A stretch of 64,000 nt of DNA from Solirubrobacteraceae bacterium (GTDB lineage Bacteria > Actinomycetota > Thermoleophilia > Solirubrobacterales > Solirubrobacteraceae): positions 1-64,000 of the forward strand of contig JAPSGI010000006.1 of assembly GCA_031177685.1 (NCBI GenBank), written 5' to 3'. Shown here piece by piece: positions 30,119-38,094 of the stretch. The notes under the pieces were generated by a model that had not been told where the DNA came from, did not search any database, and saw only the letters and a program-made list of their open reading frames with translations. Numbering within the stretch: position 1 is the stretch's first letter; every line of letters starts with the position of its first letter. Made by a program: the position numbers and the translations under genes.

Positions 30119-31317
30119 TGGAAGCCTCGGCCGCCCGCACCCCGATCCACCGCCGCGTCGACGAGGCGACGGGCGGCGTGCGCGCGCCGCTGCGCATCGA
30201 CCCGCTGCTGCTGCTGGCCACGCTCGGCCTGCTGGCCTGCTCGCTCGTCGTGCTGGGCGCGGCGACCCAGGACGACGTGCCCGGCTCGCCCTACTACTAC
30301 GTGGTCCGCCAGGCGGCCTACGCGGTGTTCGGGCTGGCGCTGATGGCGCTGCTGGCGCGGATGGACTACTCGCGCATCCGCGAGCTGCGCTACGGGCTGT
30401 ACGCCGTGATGATCGGCCTGATCGTGCTGGTCATCGGCGTGGGCTCCACGGCCCGCGGCTCGCGCCGGTCGTTCGACCTCGGCTTCATCGCCTTCCAGCC
30501 GTCGGAGCTGGGCAAGCTGCTGCTGATCCTCTGCCTGTCGGCGTTCGTCGTGGACCGCATCCGGCGGCTGCGCGACCGCGACACCACCGCTCGGGCGATG
30601 CTCGTGGCGCTGGTGCCGGCGATGCTGGTGATGCTCCAGCCCGATCTGGGGACCGGCCTCGTCTACGTCGTGGTCGTGCTGGCCGTGCTGTTCGTGGCCG
30701 GCAGCCCGGGACGCCACTTCGCCGCGCTCGCGGCGATCGGCGCCGTGGGCATCGCGATCACCCTGGTGGCCGCTCCGGCCGTGGGCGTGCAGGTGCTGCA
30801 CGGCTACCAGAAGGAGCGCCTGACGGCGTTCCTGAACCCGTCGGAGGACCCGGCGGACGCCGGCTACCAGCAGAACCAGTCGCGAATCGCCATCGGCGCG
30901 GGTCAGAAGACCGGCCGCGGCGAGGAGGCGACGCAGACCCGGCTGAACTTCCTGCCGGAGCACCACACCGACTTCATCTTCGCCGTGGTGGGCGAGGAGT
31001 ACGGATTCCTGGGGGCGTCGATCGTGCTGTCGCTGTTCGCGCTGCTGATCTGGCGGGCCCTGCGGATATTGACCATGGCGAAGAACGTGTACGGCGCGCT
31101 GATCGCCGGGGGCATCGTGGCGATGCTCATGTTCCAGGTCTTCGTCAACGTCGGCATGACCATCGGGATCATGCCGATCACCGGCGTGCCGCTGCCGCTC
31201 ATGAGCTACGGCGGTTCGTCCGTCCTGATGACCTTAATGGCCGTCGGGATCCTGCAGTCGATCCACGTGCAAGCCCGGATCGCGTCCACAGCCAAGGGCA
31301 GGGTGCCGACATTCTGA
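30118..31317 (+). CDS. rodA: SEDS glycosyltransferase RodA
   Basis: A 399-residue polytopic SEDS protein that polymerises lipid II, partner of the preceding PBP2. About ten helices. The segment SRRSFDLGFIAFQPSELGKLLLIL holds the conserved QPSELxK motif, LLPEHHTDFIFAVVGEEYGFLG-like text (NFLPEHHTDFIFAVVGEE) holds the catalytic Asp region, and ITGVPLPLMSYGGSS closes the family pattern. The N-terminus is about 30 residues longer than minimal RodA. Confidence 0.96.
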   Translation: MEASAARTPIHRRVDEATGGVRAPLRIDPLLLLATLGLLACSLVVLGAATQDDVPGSPYYYVVRQAAYAVFGLALMALLARMDYSRIRELRYGLYAVMIGLIVLVIGVGSTARGSRRSFDLGFIAFQPSELGKLLLILCLSAFVVDRIRRLRDRDTTARAMLVALVPAMLVMLQPDLGTGLVYVVVVLAVLFVAGSPGRHFAALAAIGAVGIAITLVAAPAVGVQVLHGYQKERLTAFLNPSEDPADAGYQQNQSRIAIGAGQKTGRGEEATQTRLNFLPEHHTDFIFAVVGEEYGFLGASIVLSLFALLIWRALRILTMAKNVYGALIAGGIVAMLMFQVFVNVGMTIGIMPITGVPLPLMSYGGSSVLMTLMAVGILQSIHVQARIASTAKGRVPTF

Positions 31318-31335
31318 GAAAAGGATTCACACATC

Positions 31336-33213
31336 GTGAGAAAGCAAGTGCTGGTCAGCGTCGACCGGGGAGAGACCCGCGTGGCGCTGATGGAGGCGCC
31401 GGGTAACCCGGCGTCCAAGGCGGCCATGCGCCGCCGCAAGAACCCGGCGACCGGATACGAGGTCGCCGAGCTGTACCTCGAGCGCCGCGGAGCGCGGTCG
31501 ATCGTGGGCAACATCTACAAGGGCCGGGTGGACAACGTCCTGCCCGGGCTGGAGGCCGCGTTCGTCGACATCGGCCTGGAGAAGAACGGCTTCCTGCACG
31601 TCGACGAGATCGTGCTGCCCGGCGTGGAGACTCCGCGCCGCGGGCGCGGCCGCGGGGCCGGCGGCGGGCGCTCCATCGTCGACCTGCTCAAGCCCGGCCA
31701 GGAGGTCGTGGTGCAGGTCGTCAAGGACCCGCTGAAGACCAAGGGCGCGCGCCTGTCGATGGAGCTGACGATCGCGGGCCGCTATATGGTCTTCGCCCCG
31801 ACGGGCGAGGGCGTCGGCGTCTCGCGCCGCCTCGACGACGGCGAGCGCAACCGCCTGCGCAAGGAGGCGTCCAAGCTCGACCTGCGCGGCGGCGGGGCGA
31901 TCATCCGCACCGCGGCCCAGGGGGCCAAGCGGGCCGACTTCGACCGCGAGCTGCTCTACCTCTACAAGCTGCACGAGGTCCTGGAGAAGCGCGTGCGCGA
32001 CACGGCCGCGCCCGCGATGGTCTTCCAGGAGGCCGACCTGCCGGTGCGCGTGGTGCGCGACATCTTCTCCGCGGAGTTCGAGCGGGCGGTCGTGGACGAC
32101 GAGCACGCGCACCACCGGCTCGTCTCGTTCCTGGCGCGGACCGCGCCGGAGCTGGTCGAGCGGGTCGACCTGGACAAGGAGACGACGCCACTGTTCGAGC
32201 GCTACGGGGTGGAGGACGTCCTGCGCGGCACGCTGTCGCGGCGCGTCGACCTGCCCAGCGGCGGCTACCTGATGATCGACTACGCCGAGGCGCTGACGGT
32301 CATCGACGTCAACTCCGGCTCGTTCACCGGGCGCGGCAAGAGCGCGCGCCTGGAGGACACGATCACCAAGACGAACCTCGAGGCGGCCGACACGGTGGTC
32401 AAGCAGCTGCGGCTGCGCGACATCGGCGGGATCATCGTCATCGACTTCATCGACATGGCGCGGGCGCGCAACCGCGACGCGGTCCTCAAGACGCTGCGCA
32501 AGGCGCTGGACGAGGACCGCACCAAGACCTTCGTGGTGGAGATCTCGCCGCTGGGCCTGGTGGAGATGACGCGCCAGAACGTGACCGAGGGCGTGCGCGA
32601 GATCATGACCCGGCCCTGCCCGACCTGCCAGGGCGACGGCGTGATCCCGTCGGAGGAGACGATCGCGCTGCGCTTCTCGCGCCAGCTGCGCGACCAGGCG
32701 CGCGAGCACAAGGGCGAGGCGCTGCTGGTGCAGATGCACCCGCGGGTGCAGGCCGAGTTCACCGGCAACGGCGCCTGGCTGCTGCGGGCCCTCGAGCAGG
32801 ACACCGGCAAGCGGCTCTTCTTCGAGGGCTCGGCCGGCCTGCCGCTCGAGCACATGGACATCACGCTGGAGGGTACCTCCGAGGAGGTCCAGGAGCGCGC
32901 GCTGCCCTTCCGCGTGGGCGACGAGGTGCACGTGGACATCGTCGAGCCGCACATGTACGACGAGGACGCCGCCGTGGCCAAGATCGACGGCTACATCATC
33001 TCGGTGCTGCGCGGCGGGCGGTTCGTGGGCGAGCGCCGGCTGGTGCGCATCGAGGAGGTCGGGCGCACCGGCGCCACCGCCAGCCTGGTCGGCGACGATC
33101 CGCCGCACGAGGACGGGGACGGCGGCGGGGATGACCTACAATCCGGCGCTCGGCGCCGTGGCCGCAGAGGCGGTCGGCGCCGTTCTCGCGCCAAGGCGGA
33201 GACCCAGACATGA
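31336..33213 (+). CDS. rng: ribonuclease E/G family endoribonuclease
   Basis: A 625-residue RNase E/G. The S1 domain (about 40-135) carries an RG-rich insert (RRGRGRGAGGGR). Catalytic Asp residues are in VIDVNSGSF (D324) and VIDFIDM (D370), and the Zn-link Cys pair is CPTC (C428, C431). The family processes 16S rRNA and decays mRNA. The C-terminal tail after about 590 is short and basic (RRRGRRGGRRRSRAK), so no long degradosome scaffold. GTG 31336 follows an AAAGGA site. The end overlaps rplU by ATGA, a usual linkage. Confidence 0.95.
   Translation: MRKQVLVSVDRGETRVALMEAPGNPASKAAMRRRKNPATGYEVAELYLERRGARSIVGNIYKGRVDNVLPGLEAAFVDIGLEKNGFLHVDEIVLPGVETPRRGRGRGAGGGRSIVDLLKPGQEVVVQVVKDPLKTKGARLSMELTIAGRYMVFAPTGEGVGVSRRLDDGERNRLRKEASKLDLRGGGAIIRTAAQGAKRADFDRELLYLYKLHEVLEKRVRDTAAPAMVFQEADLPVRVVRDIFSAEFERAVVDDEHAHHRLVSFLARTAPELVERVDLDKETTPLFERYGVEDVLRGTLSRRVDLPSGGYLMIDYAEALTVIDVNSGSFTGRGKSARLEDTITKTNLEAADTVVKQLRLRDIGGIIVIDFIDMARARNRDAVLKTLRKALDEDRTKTFVVEISPLGLVEMTRQNVTEGVREIMTRPCPTCQGDGVIPSEETIALRFSRQLRDQAREHKGEALLVQMHPRVQAEFTGNGAWLLRALEQDTGKRLFFEGSAGLPLEHMDITLEGTSEEVQERALPFRVGDEVHVDIVEPHMYDEDAAVAKIDGYIISVLRGGRFVGERRLVRIEEVGRTGATASLVGDDPPHEDGDGGGDDLQSGARRRGRRGGRRRSRAKAETQT
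33137..33142 (+). promoter_or_regulatory. candidate internal -10 for rplU-rpmA
   Basis: TACAAT inside the 3' end of the RNase gene, 67 nt before rplU. It is the best -10 match in this stretch and could let L21 and L27 be made at higher level than the RNase. Confidence 0.4.
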
Positions 33214-33587
33214 ACTACGCGATCGTCAAGACCGGCGGCAAGCAGTACCGCGTCGAGGAGGGGCAGACCCTGCTCGTCGAGCGCCTGCGCGCCGGCGAGG
33301 GCGACAAGGTCGCGCTGGACCCGCTGATGGTGCGCGACGGCGACAAGGTCGTCGACGGCGACGACCTGGCCAAGGCCAAGGTCGAGGCGAAGGTCGTCGG
33401 GCACGAGCGCGGGCCGAAGATCCGGGTGCTGAAGTTCAAGCCCAAGCGCGGGTACAAGCGGCGCACCGGGCACCGCCAGGAGCTCACGCGCCTGGAGATC
33501 ACGTCGGTCAAGCTGCTGTCGCGCAAGCCGGCCGCGAAGAAGGCGGCGGCTGCGAAGTCCGAAGGAGAAGAGGCAGATGGCTCATAA
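33210..33587 (+). CDS. rplU: 50S ribosomal protein L21
   Basis: A 125-residue 23S rRNA-binding protein. [19 protein letters not shown] start and [23 protein letters not shown] block are standard; the C-terminus has an Ala/Lys-rich extension ([16 protein letters not shown]) beyond the usual ~103 residues. ATG overlaps the RNase stop and the gene overlaps rpmA by 11 nt. Confidence 0.97.
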   Translation: MNYAIVKTGGKQYRVEEGQTLLVERLRAGEGDKVALDPLMVRDGDKVVDGDDLAKAKVEAKVVGHERGPKIRVLKFKPKRGYKRRTGHRQELTRLEITSVKLLSRKPAAKKAAAAKSEGEEADGS

Positions 33588-33831
33588 GAAGGGGCTCGGC
33601 TCGTCGCGCAACGGGCGCGACTCAAATCCCCAGTTCCTGGGCGTAAAGGTGTTCGCCGGGCAGGCCGTGTCGGGCGGCGAGATCATCGTGCGCCAGCGCG
33701 GGACCCGCTTCAAGCCCGGCGACGGCACGGGCATCGGCAAGGACGACACGATCTTCGCCAAGCGCGCCGGCACGGTGCGCTTCCACACCGGCCGCCGGGG
33801 CCGGACGATCTTCGTCGACGAGCCGGCATGA
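33577..33831 (+). CDS. rpmA: 50S ribosomal protein L27
   Basis: An 84-residue protein reaching the peptidyl transferase centre. [17 protein letters not shown] is the mature-type start with no Firmicutes-style cleaved leader. [14 protein letters not shown] and [12 protein letters not shown] complete it. Overlaps rplU and the next ORF (ATGA). Confidence 0.97.
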   Translation: MAHKKGLGSSRNGRDSNPQFLGVKVFAGQAVSGGEIIVRQRGTRFKPGDGTGIGKDDTIFAKRAGTVRFHTGRRGRTIFVDEPA

Positions 33832-34196
33832 ACCCGGTCGCCCTGGCGCGCGCGAACGGCTACGGCCGGATCGCGCTCGGGCTGGGGCTGCTGGCGGCGC
33901 CGGGGCCGCTGACCGCCGGGTGGCTGGGCGAGGACGCGGCGCGTCCCGGGACGCAGGCGGTGGCGCGCGCGCTCGGCGCGCGCGACGTCCTGCTCGGGTT
34001 CCTCACCGCGCACGTCGCCGCCCGCCCGGGCGTGGGTCCCCGCACGCTGGCCAGCGTGGCGCTGGTCGACGCGGCCGACTTCGCCGCCACGGCCGCGGTC
34101 CGCGACCGGCTCCCGTCCGCGGGCGCGGCCGGCGTCATGGTGCTCGCCGCCGCCTCGGCGCTGCAGCTGGGCGCGCTCGCCGCCGCCCTCCGCTGA
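33828..34196 (+). CDS. small integral membrane protein, unknown function
   Basis: A 122-residue Ala/Leu/Gly-rich protein with about three or four helices ([54 protein letters not shown]). ATG overlaps the rpmA stop, so it is co-translated with L27. The [11 protein letters not shown] segment is shared by small actinobacterial membrane proteins of no known role. Confidence 0.75.
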   Translation: MNPVALARANGYGRIALGLGLLAAPGPLTAGWLGEDAARPGTQAVARALGARDVLLGFLTAHVAARPGVGPRTLASVALVDAADFAATAAVRDRLPSAGAAGVMVLAAASALQLGALAAALR

Positions 34197-34203
34197 GCTT
34201 TGT

Positions 34204-34234
34204 TGACTTGACCGCGATATACGCGGCTAAGTCA
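34204..34234. repeat. imperfect inverted repeat between convergent genes
   Basis: TGACTTGACCGCG (34204-34216) and CGCGGCTAAGTCA (34222-34234) pair at 11 of 13 positions around ATATA. It sits between two convergent stops and probably acts as a two-way terminator; no T tract follows. Confidence 0.5.
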
Positions 34235-34239
34235 CCACG

Positions 34240-34932
34240 CTAGCTGTCCTGGGCGGTCGGACGGATCAGGATCTCGTTGACATCGACGTGCGGCGGCTGG
34301 CCGACGGCGTAGAGGACGGCGCGCGCGACGTCGTCGGCCTGCAGCGCCCAGTCCCCGGCGCCGCGCTCGAAGAACGGCGTGTCGACCATCCCCGGCTCGA
34401 TCAGCGTCACGCGCACGCCGGTGCCGTTGAGCTCCTGGCGCGCGGACTCCGCCATGCCGGTGACGGCCCACTTGGTGGACGAGTACAGCGATCCGGGCAG
34501 CGCGCGGCGGCCGGCCACCGAGCCCGTGAGCAGCAGGTGGCCGCGCGACTCCTTCAGCGCGTCCATGGTCGCCCGGACGGTCAGCGCGGCGCCGTAGACG
34601 TTCGTCAGCACCATCGAGCGCCAGAAATCGGGCGTCTCGGCCTGGAAGCCGCGCGCGGCGCCGAAGCCCGCGTTGGCGAAGGCGACATCGAGGCGGCCGA
34701 AGCGCTCCAGCGCGGCCGCGACCATGGCTTCCTGGTCGTCCCATTCGGTCACGTCGCAGCGCACGGGCAGGGCGACGTCCTCGCCGCCGAGCTCGCCCGC
34801 GAGGGCTTGCAGCTTGTCCTCCGAGCGCGCGCCCAGCACGACGCGATAGCCGGCCTCGACGGCGTGCCGCGCGGTGGCCGCGCCGATGCCGGTCGAGGCG
34901 CCCGTGATGAGGAAGACCGGCCGATCGGACAC
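34240..34932 (-). CDS. short-chain dehydrogenase/reductase
   Basis: A classical SDR of 230 residues: cofactor loop TGASTGIGAATA, NAG motif region (VAFANAGFG), catalytic Ser in LLTGSVAG, and YSSTKWA with the active-site Y-x3-K. Substrate unknown. GTG 34932 (VSDRPVFLITGA) is preferred, since TATGTT at 34945-34940 lies 7 nt before it. Divergent from obg, the two starts being 20 bp apart. Confidence 0.92.
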   Translation of the reverse strand: MSDRPVFLITGASTGIGAATARHAVEAGYRVVLGARSEDKLQALAGELGGEDVALPVRCDVTEWDDQEAMVAAALERFGRLDVAFANAGFGAARGFQAETPDFWRSMVLTNVYGAALTVRATMDALKESRGHLLLTGSVAGRRALPGSLYSSTKWAVTGMAESARQELNGTGVRVTLIEPGMVDTPFFERGAGDWALQADDVARAVLYAVGQPPHVDVNEILIRPTAQDS

Positions 34933-34951
34933 GACCGGCAACATACCCGGC

Positions 34952-36247
34952 ATGCAAGATCGCGCGCGCATCTTCGTCCAGGGCGGCCGCGGCGGCGACG
35001 GCTCGACGTCGTTCCGCCGCGAGGCGCACGTGCCGCGCGGCGGTCCCGACGGCGGCGACGGGGGGCGCGGGGGAGACGTCGTGCTGGTGTGCGACGACTC
35101 GCTGCGCGACCTGCGCGCGTTTCGCCGGCGCGCGCACTGGAAGGCGCAGCGCGGACGCCACGGCGAGGGGTCGCTGCGCCACGGTCGCAGCGGCGACGCG
35201 CTGGAGATCGCGGTGCCGCCGGGCACCCAGGTCGCGGGGCTGGACGGCGCCCGGCACGACCTCGTGCGCCCGGGCCAGCGCGCCCGCGTCGCGCGCGGCG
35301 GGCCCGGCGGGCGCGGCAACAAGCACTTCGCCGGCCCCACCCGCCAGGCGCCGCGCTTCGCCGAGCGCGGGCTGCCGGGCGACGAGGGCTGGATCGAGCT
35401 GCAGCTCAAGCTGCTGGCCGACGTGGGCCTGGTCGGCCTGCCCAACGCGGGGAAGTCGTCGCTGCTGGCGCGCATGACGCGGGCGGCGCCGAAGGTCGCC
35501 GACTACCCGTTCACGACGCTGGAGCCGGTGCTGGGGACGCTGGAACGCGAGGACCGTCAGCTGGTGATCGCGGACATCCCCGGGCTGATCGAGGGAGCCA
35601 GCCAGGGCGCCGGGCTGGGCCACGACTTCCTCGCGCACGTGGAGCGCACGCGGCTGCTCGTGCACGTCCTCGACCTCGCGCCGGTCGACGGCTCCAGCTC
35701 GGCGGCGAACTTCGACACGATCGAGCACGAGCTGCGCGCGCACGACTCCCGCCTGGCCTCGCTGCCGCGCGTGCTCGTCCTCTCCAAGGCGGATCTCGTG
35801 CTGGAGGAAGCGGCGGCGCGCGTGGCCGGGGAGTGGCGCGCGCGGCTGGGCGACGACATCCCCGTGCTCGTCACTTCCAGCGCCACCGGACAGGGCCTGG
35901 ACGAGCTCGGCACGCTGCTTGCGCGCCTGGTCCCGCCGCTGCCGCCAGCCGAGGAGGCGCCAGCGGGTGAGGAGGAGATGGCCGAGCACATGACGTTCCG
36001 CCCCGCCGCCGGCCGAGGGTTCGCGGTCGAACGCGGCGGCGCCGGCCGCTGGCGCGTGTCCGGCGAGGGAGTCGAGCGCCTCGTGGCGCGTCACGACCTC
36101 GACAACGAGGAGGCGCTCGCCTACCTCGAGGGCCGCCTGCGCGCGATCGGCGTGATCGACGCGCTGCAGTCCGCCGGCTTCGAGCCCGGCGACGACGTGG
36201 AGATCGCCGGCATCGAGTTCGAGCTCGATCCCGGCACGCCGCTCTAG
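34952..36247 (+). CDS. obgE: GTPase Obg (CgtA)
   Basis: A 431-residue ribosome-assembly and stress GTPase. Glycine-rich OBG fold (GGRGGDGSTSFRREA, GGPGGRGNKHFA), G1 GLPNAGKSSLL, G3 DIPGLIEGAS, G4 SKAD, and a C-terminal OCT domain (AVERGGAGRWRVSGEGVERL ... DNEEALAYLEGRL). ATG 34952 gives MQDRARIFVQGG. The TAG stop forms the start of the proB -10 box. Confidence 0.96.
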   Translation: MQDRARIFVQGGRGGDGSTSFRREAHVPRGGPDGGDGGRGGDVVLVCDDSLRDLRAFRRRAHWKAQRGRHGEGSLRHGRSGDALEIAVPPGTQVAGLDGARHDLVRPGQRARVARGGPGGRGNKHFAGPTRQAPRFAERGLPGDEGWIELQLKLLADVGLVGLPNAGKSSLLARMTRAAPKVADYPFTTLEPVLGTLEREDRQLVIADIPGLIEGASQGAGLGHDFLAHVERTRLLVHVLDLAPVDGSSSAANFDTIEHELRAHDSRLASLPRVLVLSKADLVLEEAAARVAGEWRARLGDDIPVLVTSSATGQGLDELGTLLARLVPPLPPAEEAPAGEEEMAEHMTFRPAAGRGFAVERGGAGRWRVSGEGVERLVARHDLDNEEALAYLEGRLRAIGVIDALQSAGFEPGDDVEIAGIEFELDPGTPL

Positions 36248-36257
36248 TCTCTCCGCG

Positions 36258-37349
36258 ATGTCCACCACCGTCATCAAGCTCGGGTCGAGCATCGTGGCCG
36301 GCGACGCCGGTGACGTGCGCGAGGACGTCCTGCGCGCGGTTTGCGCGGAGGTCGCGCGCTTGCACGAGCGCGGCGACGCCGTCGTGATCGTGACCAGCGG
36401 GGCGATCGCGCGCGGGATGCGCGTGCTCGAGCTGCCGCTGCGCCCGCGCGCCATGGGCGAGCTGCAGGCGGCCAGCGCGGTGGGTCAGGGCAAGCTCTAC
36501 CGCGTCTACGACGAGCTGCTGCGCGAGCACGGCGTGACCAGCGCGCAGGTCCTGCTCACGTTCTTCGACGTGAGCGCGCGCACGCACTACCTCAACGCGC
36601 GCCAGACGCTGAGCAAGCTGCTCGACTGGCGCGTGGTTCCGGTGATCAACGAGAACGACACCACGACCACCGACGAGATCTCCTTCGGCGACAACGACTT
36701 CCTGGCCGCGCAGGTGGCCGTCCTGATCAACGCCGACCGGCTCGTGCTGCTGACCGACACCGAAGGCCTGCACACGGCCGACCCCCGCCGCGATCCCGGC
36801 GCGCGGCTGGTCGAGGAGGTCACGGACTTCGAGGCCATCGACGACATGGACGTAGGGCATGCCGGGTCGGCGCTGGGCTCGGGCGGGATGCGCTCGAAGG
36901 TGGTTGCGGCCGAGATGGCGACCGCCGCGGGGATCGAGACGGTGATCGCCTCGGGCCTGGACCCCGCCTCGATCGCCGGCGCGCTGGCCGGCGAGCCGCG
37001 CGGCACGCGCTTCCCCGCCCGCGACGCACGCTACTCCTCCTTCAAGCTGTGGCTGAAGTACGCGAAGCCGACGCGCGGACGGATCGTGGTCGACGCCGGC
37101 GCGGCGCGCGCGCTGCGCGAGGGCGGCACGAGCCTGCTGCCGGTGGGGATCGTGTCGGTCGAGGGCAGCTTCGACGCCGGCGACGCCGTGGAGGTCGTCG
37201 ACGGCGGCGGAACGATCGGGAAGGGGATCTGCAACTACTCGGCGGGCGAGCTGGCGCGGGTCAAGGGTTTGAAGTCCGCGGAGGTGCGCTCGGTGATCCC
37301 TCGGGCCACCGAGGAAGCGGTGCACCGGGACTACTTCGTGCTGGCCTGA
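36258..37349 (+). CDS. proB: glutamate 5-kinase
   Basis: The first step of proline synthesis, phosphorylating Glu. 363 residues: amino-acid kinase domain (IKLGSSIVAG, VTSGAIARGM, INENDTTTTDEISFGDND) and C-terminal PUA domain from about 275 (RIVVDAGAARALREGG). TAGTCT (36245-36250) ends 7 nt before ATG. Its partner proA lies 757 bp downstream, an unusual separation filled by the tandem RNA element described below. Confidence 0.96.
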   Translation: MSTTVIKLGSSIVAGDAGDVREDVLRAVCAEVARLHERGDAVVIVTSGAIARGMRVLELPLRPRAMGELQAASAVGQGKLYRVYDELLREHGVTSAQVLLTFFDVSARTHYLNARQTLSKLLDWRVVPVINENDTTTTDEISFGDNDFLAAQVAVLINADRLVLLTDTEGLHTADPRRDPGARLVEEVTDFEAIDDMDVGHAGSALGSGGMRSKVVAAEMATAAGIETVIASGLDPASIAGALAGEPRGTRFPARDARYSSFKLWLKYAKPTRGRIVVDAGAARALREGGTSLLPVGIVSVEGSFDAGDAVEVVDGGGTIGKGICNYSAGELARVKGLKSAEVRSVIPRATEEAVHRDYFVLA

Positions 37350-37425
37350 GCTTTTGGCCGTTCCGCCTCGGGCTCCGGCCGCTCCGCGGGCGGGTCCGGC
37401 CGCGTGGCGGGCGGGTCCTGTCCGT

Positions 37426-37477
37426 GGTCCCTGGCCCGGATTCGGCGGCATGGCTCGCCGAATCCGTCAGTAGGACC
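37426..37477 (+). repeat. strong hairpin downstream of proB
   Basis: GGATTCGGCG (37438-37447) and CGCCGAATCC (37456-37465) form a perfect 10-bp stem with an 8-nt loop; outer GGTCC (37426-37430) and GGACC (37473-37477) can pair as well. GGGCGGGTCC is repeated at 37388 and 37409. Probably the proB terminator; no T tract follows. The rest of 37350-37557 shows nothing recognisable. Confidence 0.6.
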
Positions 37478-37559
37478 CCGGCCACCCGCCCGATCGGCGT
37501 GCGATCTCGGCACGTTCTGCATGTCCCGTGTGACGGCTCGGGGGTCAGGCTTGTGGTGC

Positions 37560-37650
37560 GGAGCGTGAAGCGGCGAGGTGCCGCGTCAGATCGCCAATCT
37601 GAGCGGTCGGGGTAGCTCCCGGCTGGGGTTCGAGTCCCCCGCGCTCCGCC
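37560..37650 (+). ncRNA. tRNA-like module a1 (class II cloverleaf, unusual)
   Basis: The segment folds like a class II tRNA without encoded CCA: acceptor GGAGCGT (37560-37566) with GCGCTCC (37641-37647), discriminator G then CC; D arm GCGGC-GAGGT-GCCGC with a 5-nt loop; anticodon-like arm TCAGA-TCGCCAA-TCTGA; long variable arm around CGGGGTAGCTCCCG; T arm GGGG-TTCGAGT-CCCC. G73 and the long arm recall tRNA-Ser/Sec and the published allo-tRNAs. Oddities: the triplet in anticodon position is GCC (Gly), base 33 is C instead of U, and the fifth T-stem pair is a T-C mismatch. It may not be a decoding tRNA. Its anticodon arm (37585-37599) pairs with module b1. Confidence 0.6.
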
Positions 37651-37696
37651 GACAGCGCCGGCGGCGGCTCGTGGCGAGGGTTGCCGGCCGGCGTGT

Positions 37697-37702
37697 TATC
37701 TT
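37697..37702 (+). promoter_or_regulatory. -10 of RNA b1
   Basis: TATCTT, followed by 6 nt and then the first base of the complementary segment. The flanking block GCGGCTCnTGGCnnGGGTnGC upstream is conserved in copy 2 and may hold the -35 or an activator site. Confidence 0.55.
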
Positions 37703-37708
37703 CGTCTT

Positions 37709-37790
37709 GATTGGCGATCTGGCTCGGGGTAGCTCCCCGGCCGCAGTCCACGGCCCGCTTCGGCGGGCCGTTGCGGTTCTCGGGGTGGCG
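37709..37790 (+). ncRNA. guide-plus-scaffold RNA b1
   Basis: Predicted 5' end at 37709. Head 37709-37723 (GATTGGCGATCTGGC) pairs with 37585-37599 of module a1: 15 contiguous pairs, one G-U. Scaffold: CGGGG-TAGCT-CCCCG hairpin (37725-37739), then CCGCA (37741-37745) with TGCGG (37772-37776) and ACGGCCCGC (37750-37758) with GCGGGCCGT (37763-37771), a 4-nt GTCC bulge and a TTCG tetraloop. 3' end not known. No ORF. A 19-codon ORF at 37805 with its own TAGCGT box follows and may be meaningless. Confidence 0.6.
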
Positions 37791-37871
37791 TAGCGTTTCG
37801 CTCGATGGCCGCCGACGCGCCAGCCGACGAGCCATCGCGGGACGTGCTTTCCCCGCCCGGTTAGCCCCTCC

Positions 37872-37956
37872 GAAGCGGCGAGGTGTCGCACACGGTTGCC
37901 ACCCGTTGTGGTCGGGGTCGCTCCTCGGCTGAGGTTCGAGTCCTCCGCGCTCCGCC
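37872..37956 (+). ncRNA. tRNA-like module a2 (5' acceptor strand missing)
   Basis: A copy of module a1 from tRNA position 8 to the 3' end. D arm GCGGC-GAGGT-GTCGC (one G-U), anticodon-like loop TTGCCAC (again GCC, here with U33), variable arm CGGGG-TCGC-TCCTCG, T arm GAGG-TTCGAGT-CCTC. The T-stem change from G-C to A-T is compensated on both sides, so selection on structure is likely. The 3' acceptor strand GCGCTCCGCC is kept but the bases before it on the 5' side (CCCCTCC) cannot pair. Anticodon arm 37891-37906 pairs with module b2. Confidence 0.55.
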
Positions 37957-37999
37957 CGCGCCGCGAGCGGCTCCTGGCCGGGGTCGCTCGGCGGCGTGC

Positions 38000-38005
38000 T
38001 ATTTT
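38000..38005 (+). promoter_or_regulatory. -10 of RNA b2
   Basis: TATTTT, followed by 6 nt (CGGCTC) and then the first base of the complementary segment at 38012, the same spacing as in copy 1. Confidence 0.55.
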
Positions 38006-38011
38006 CGGCTC

Positions 38012-38094
38012 ACGGGTGGCGACCGTGCCGGGGTAGCTCCCCGGCCGCAGTCCACGGCCCGCTTCGGCGGGTCGTTGCGGTTCTCGGGGTGGCG
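38012..38094 (+). ncRNA. guide-plus-scaffold RNA b2
   Basis: Head 38012-38027 (ACGGGTGGCGACCGTG) pairs with 37891-37906 of module a2: 16 contiguous pairs, one G-U. The scaffold is almost identical to b1: CGGGG-TAGCT-CCCCG, CCGCA/TGCGG, ACGGCCCGC-TTCG-GCGGGTCGT, the single C-to-T change keeping a G-U pair. It ends at the proA -10 box TAACCT (38095-38100). Confidence 0.6.

Noticed and set aside
37560-37650. A plain tRNA-Sec or tRNA-Ser gene
   Set aside because: The layout is class II with G73, but the anticodon position reads GCC, not TCA or a Ser anticodon, and base 33 is C. I list it only as tRNA-like.
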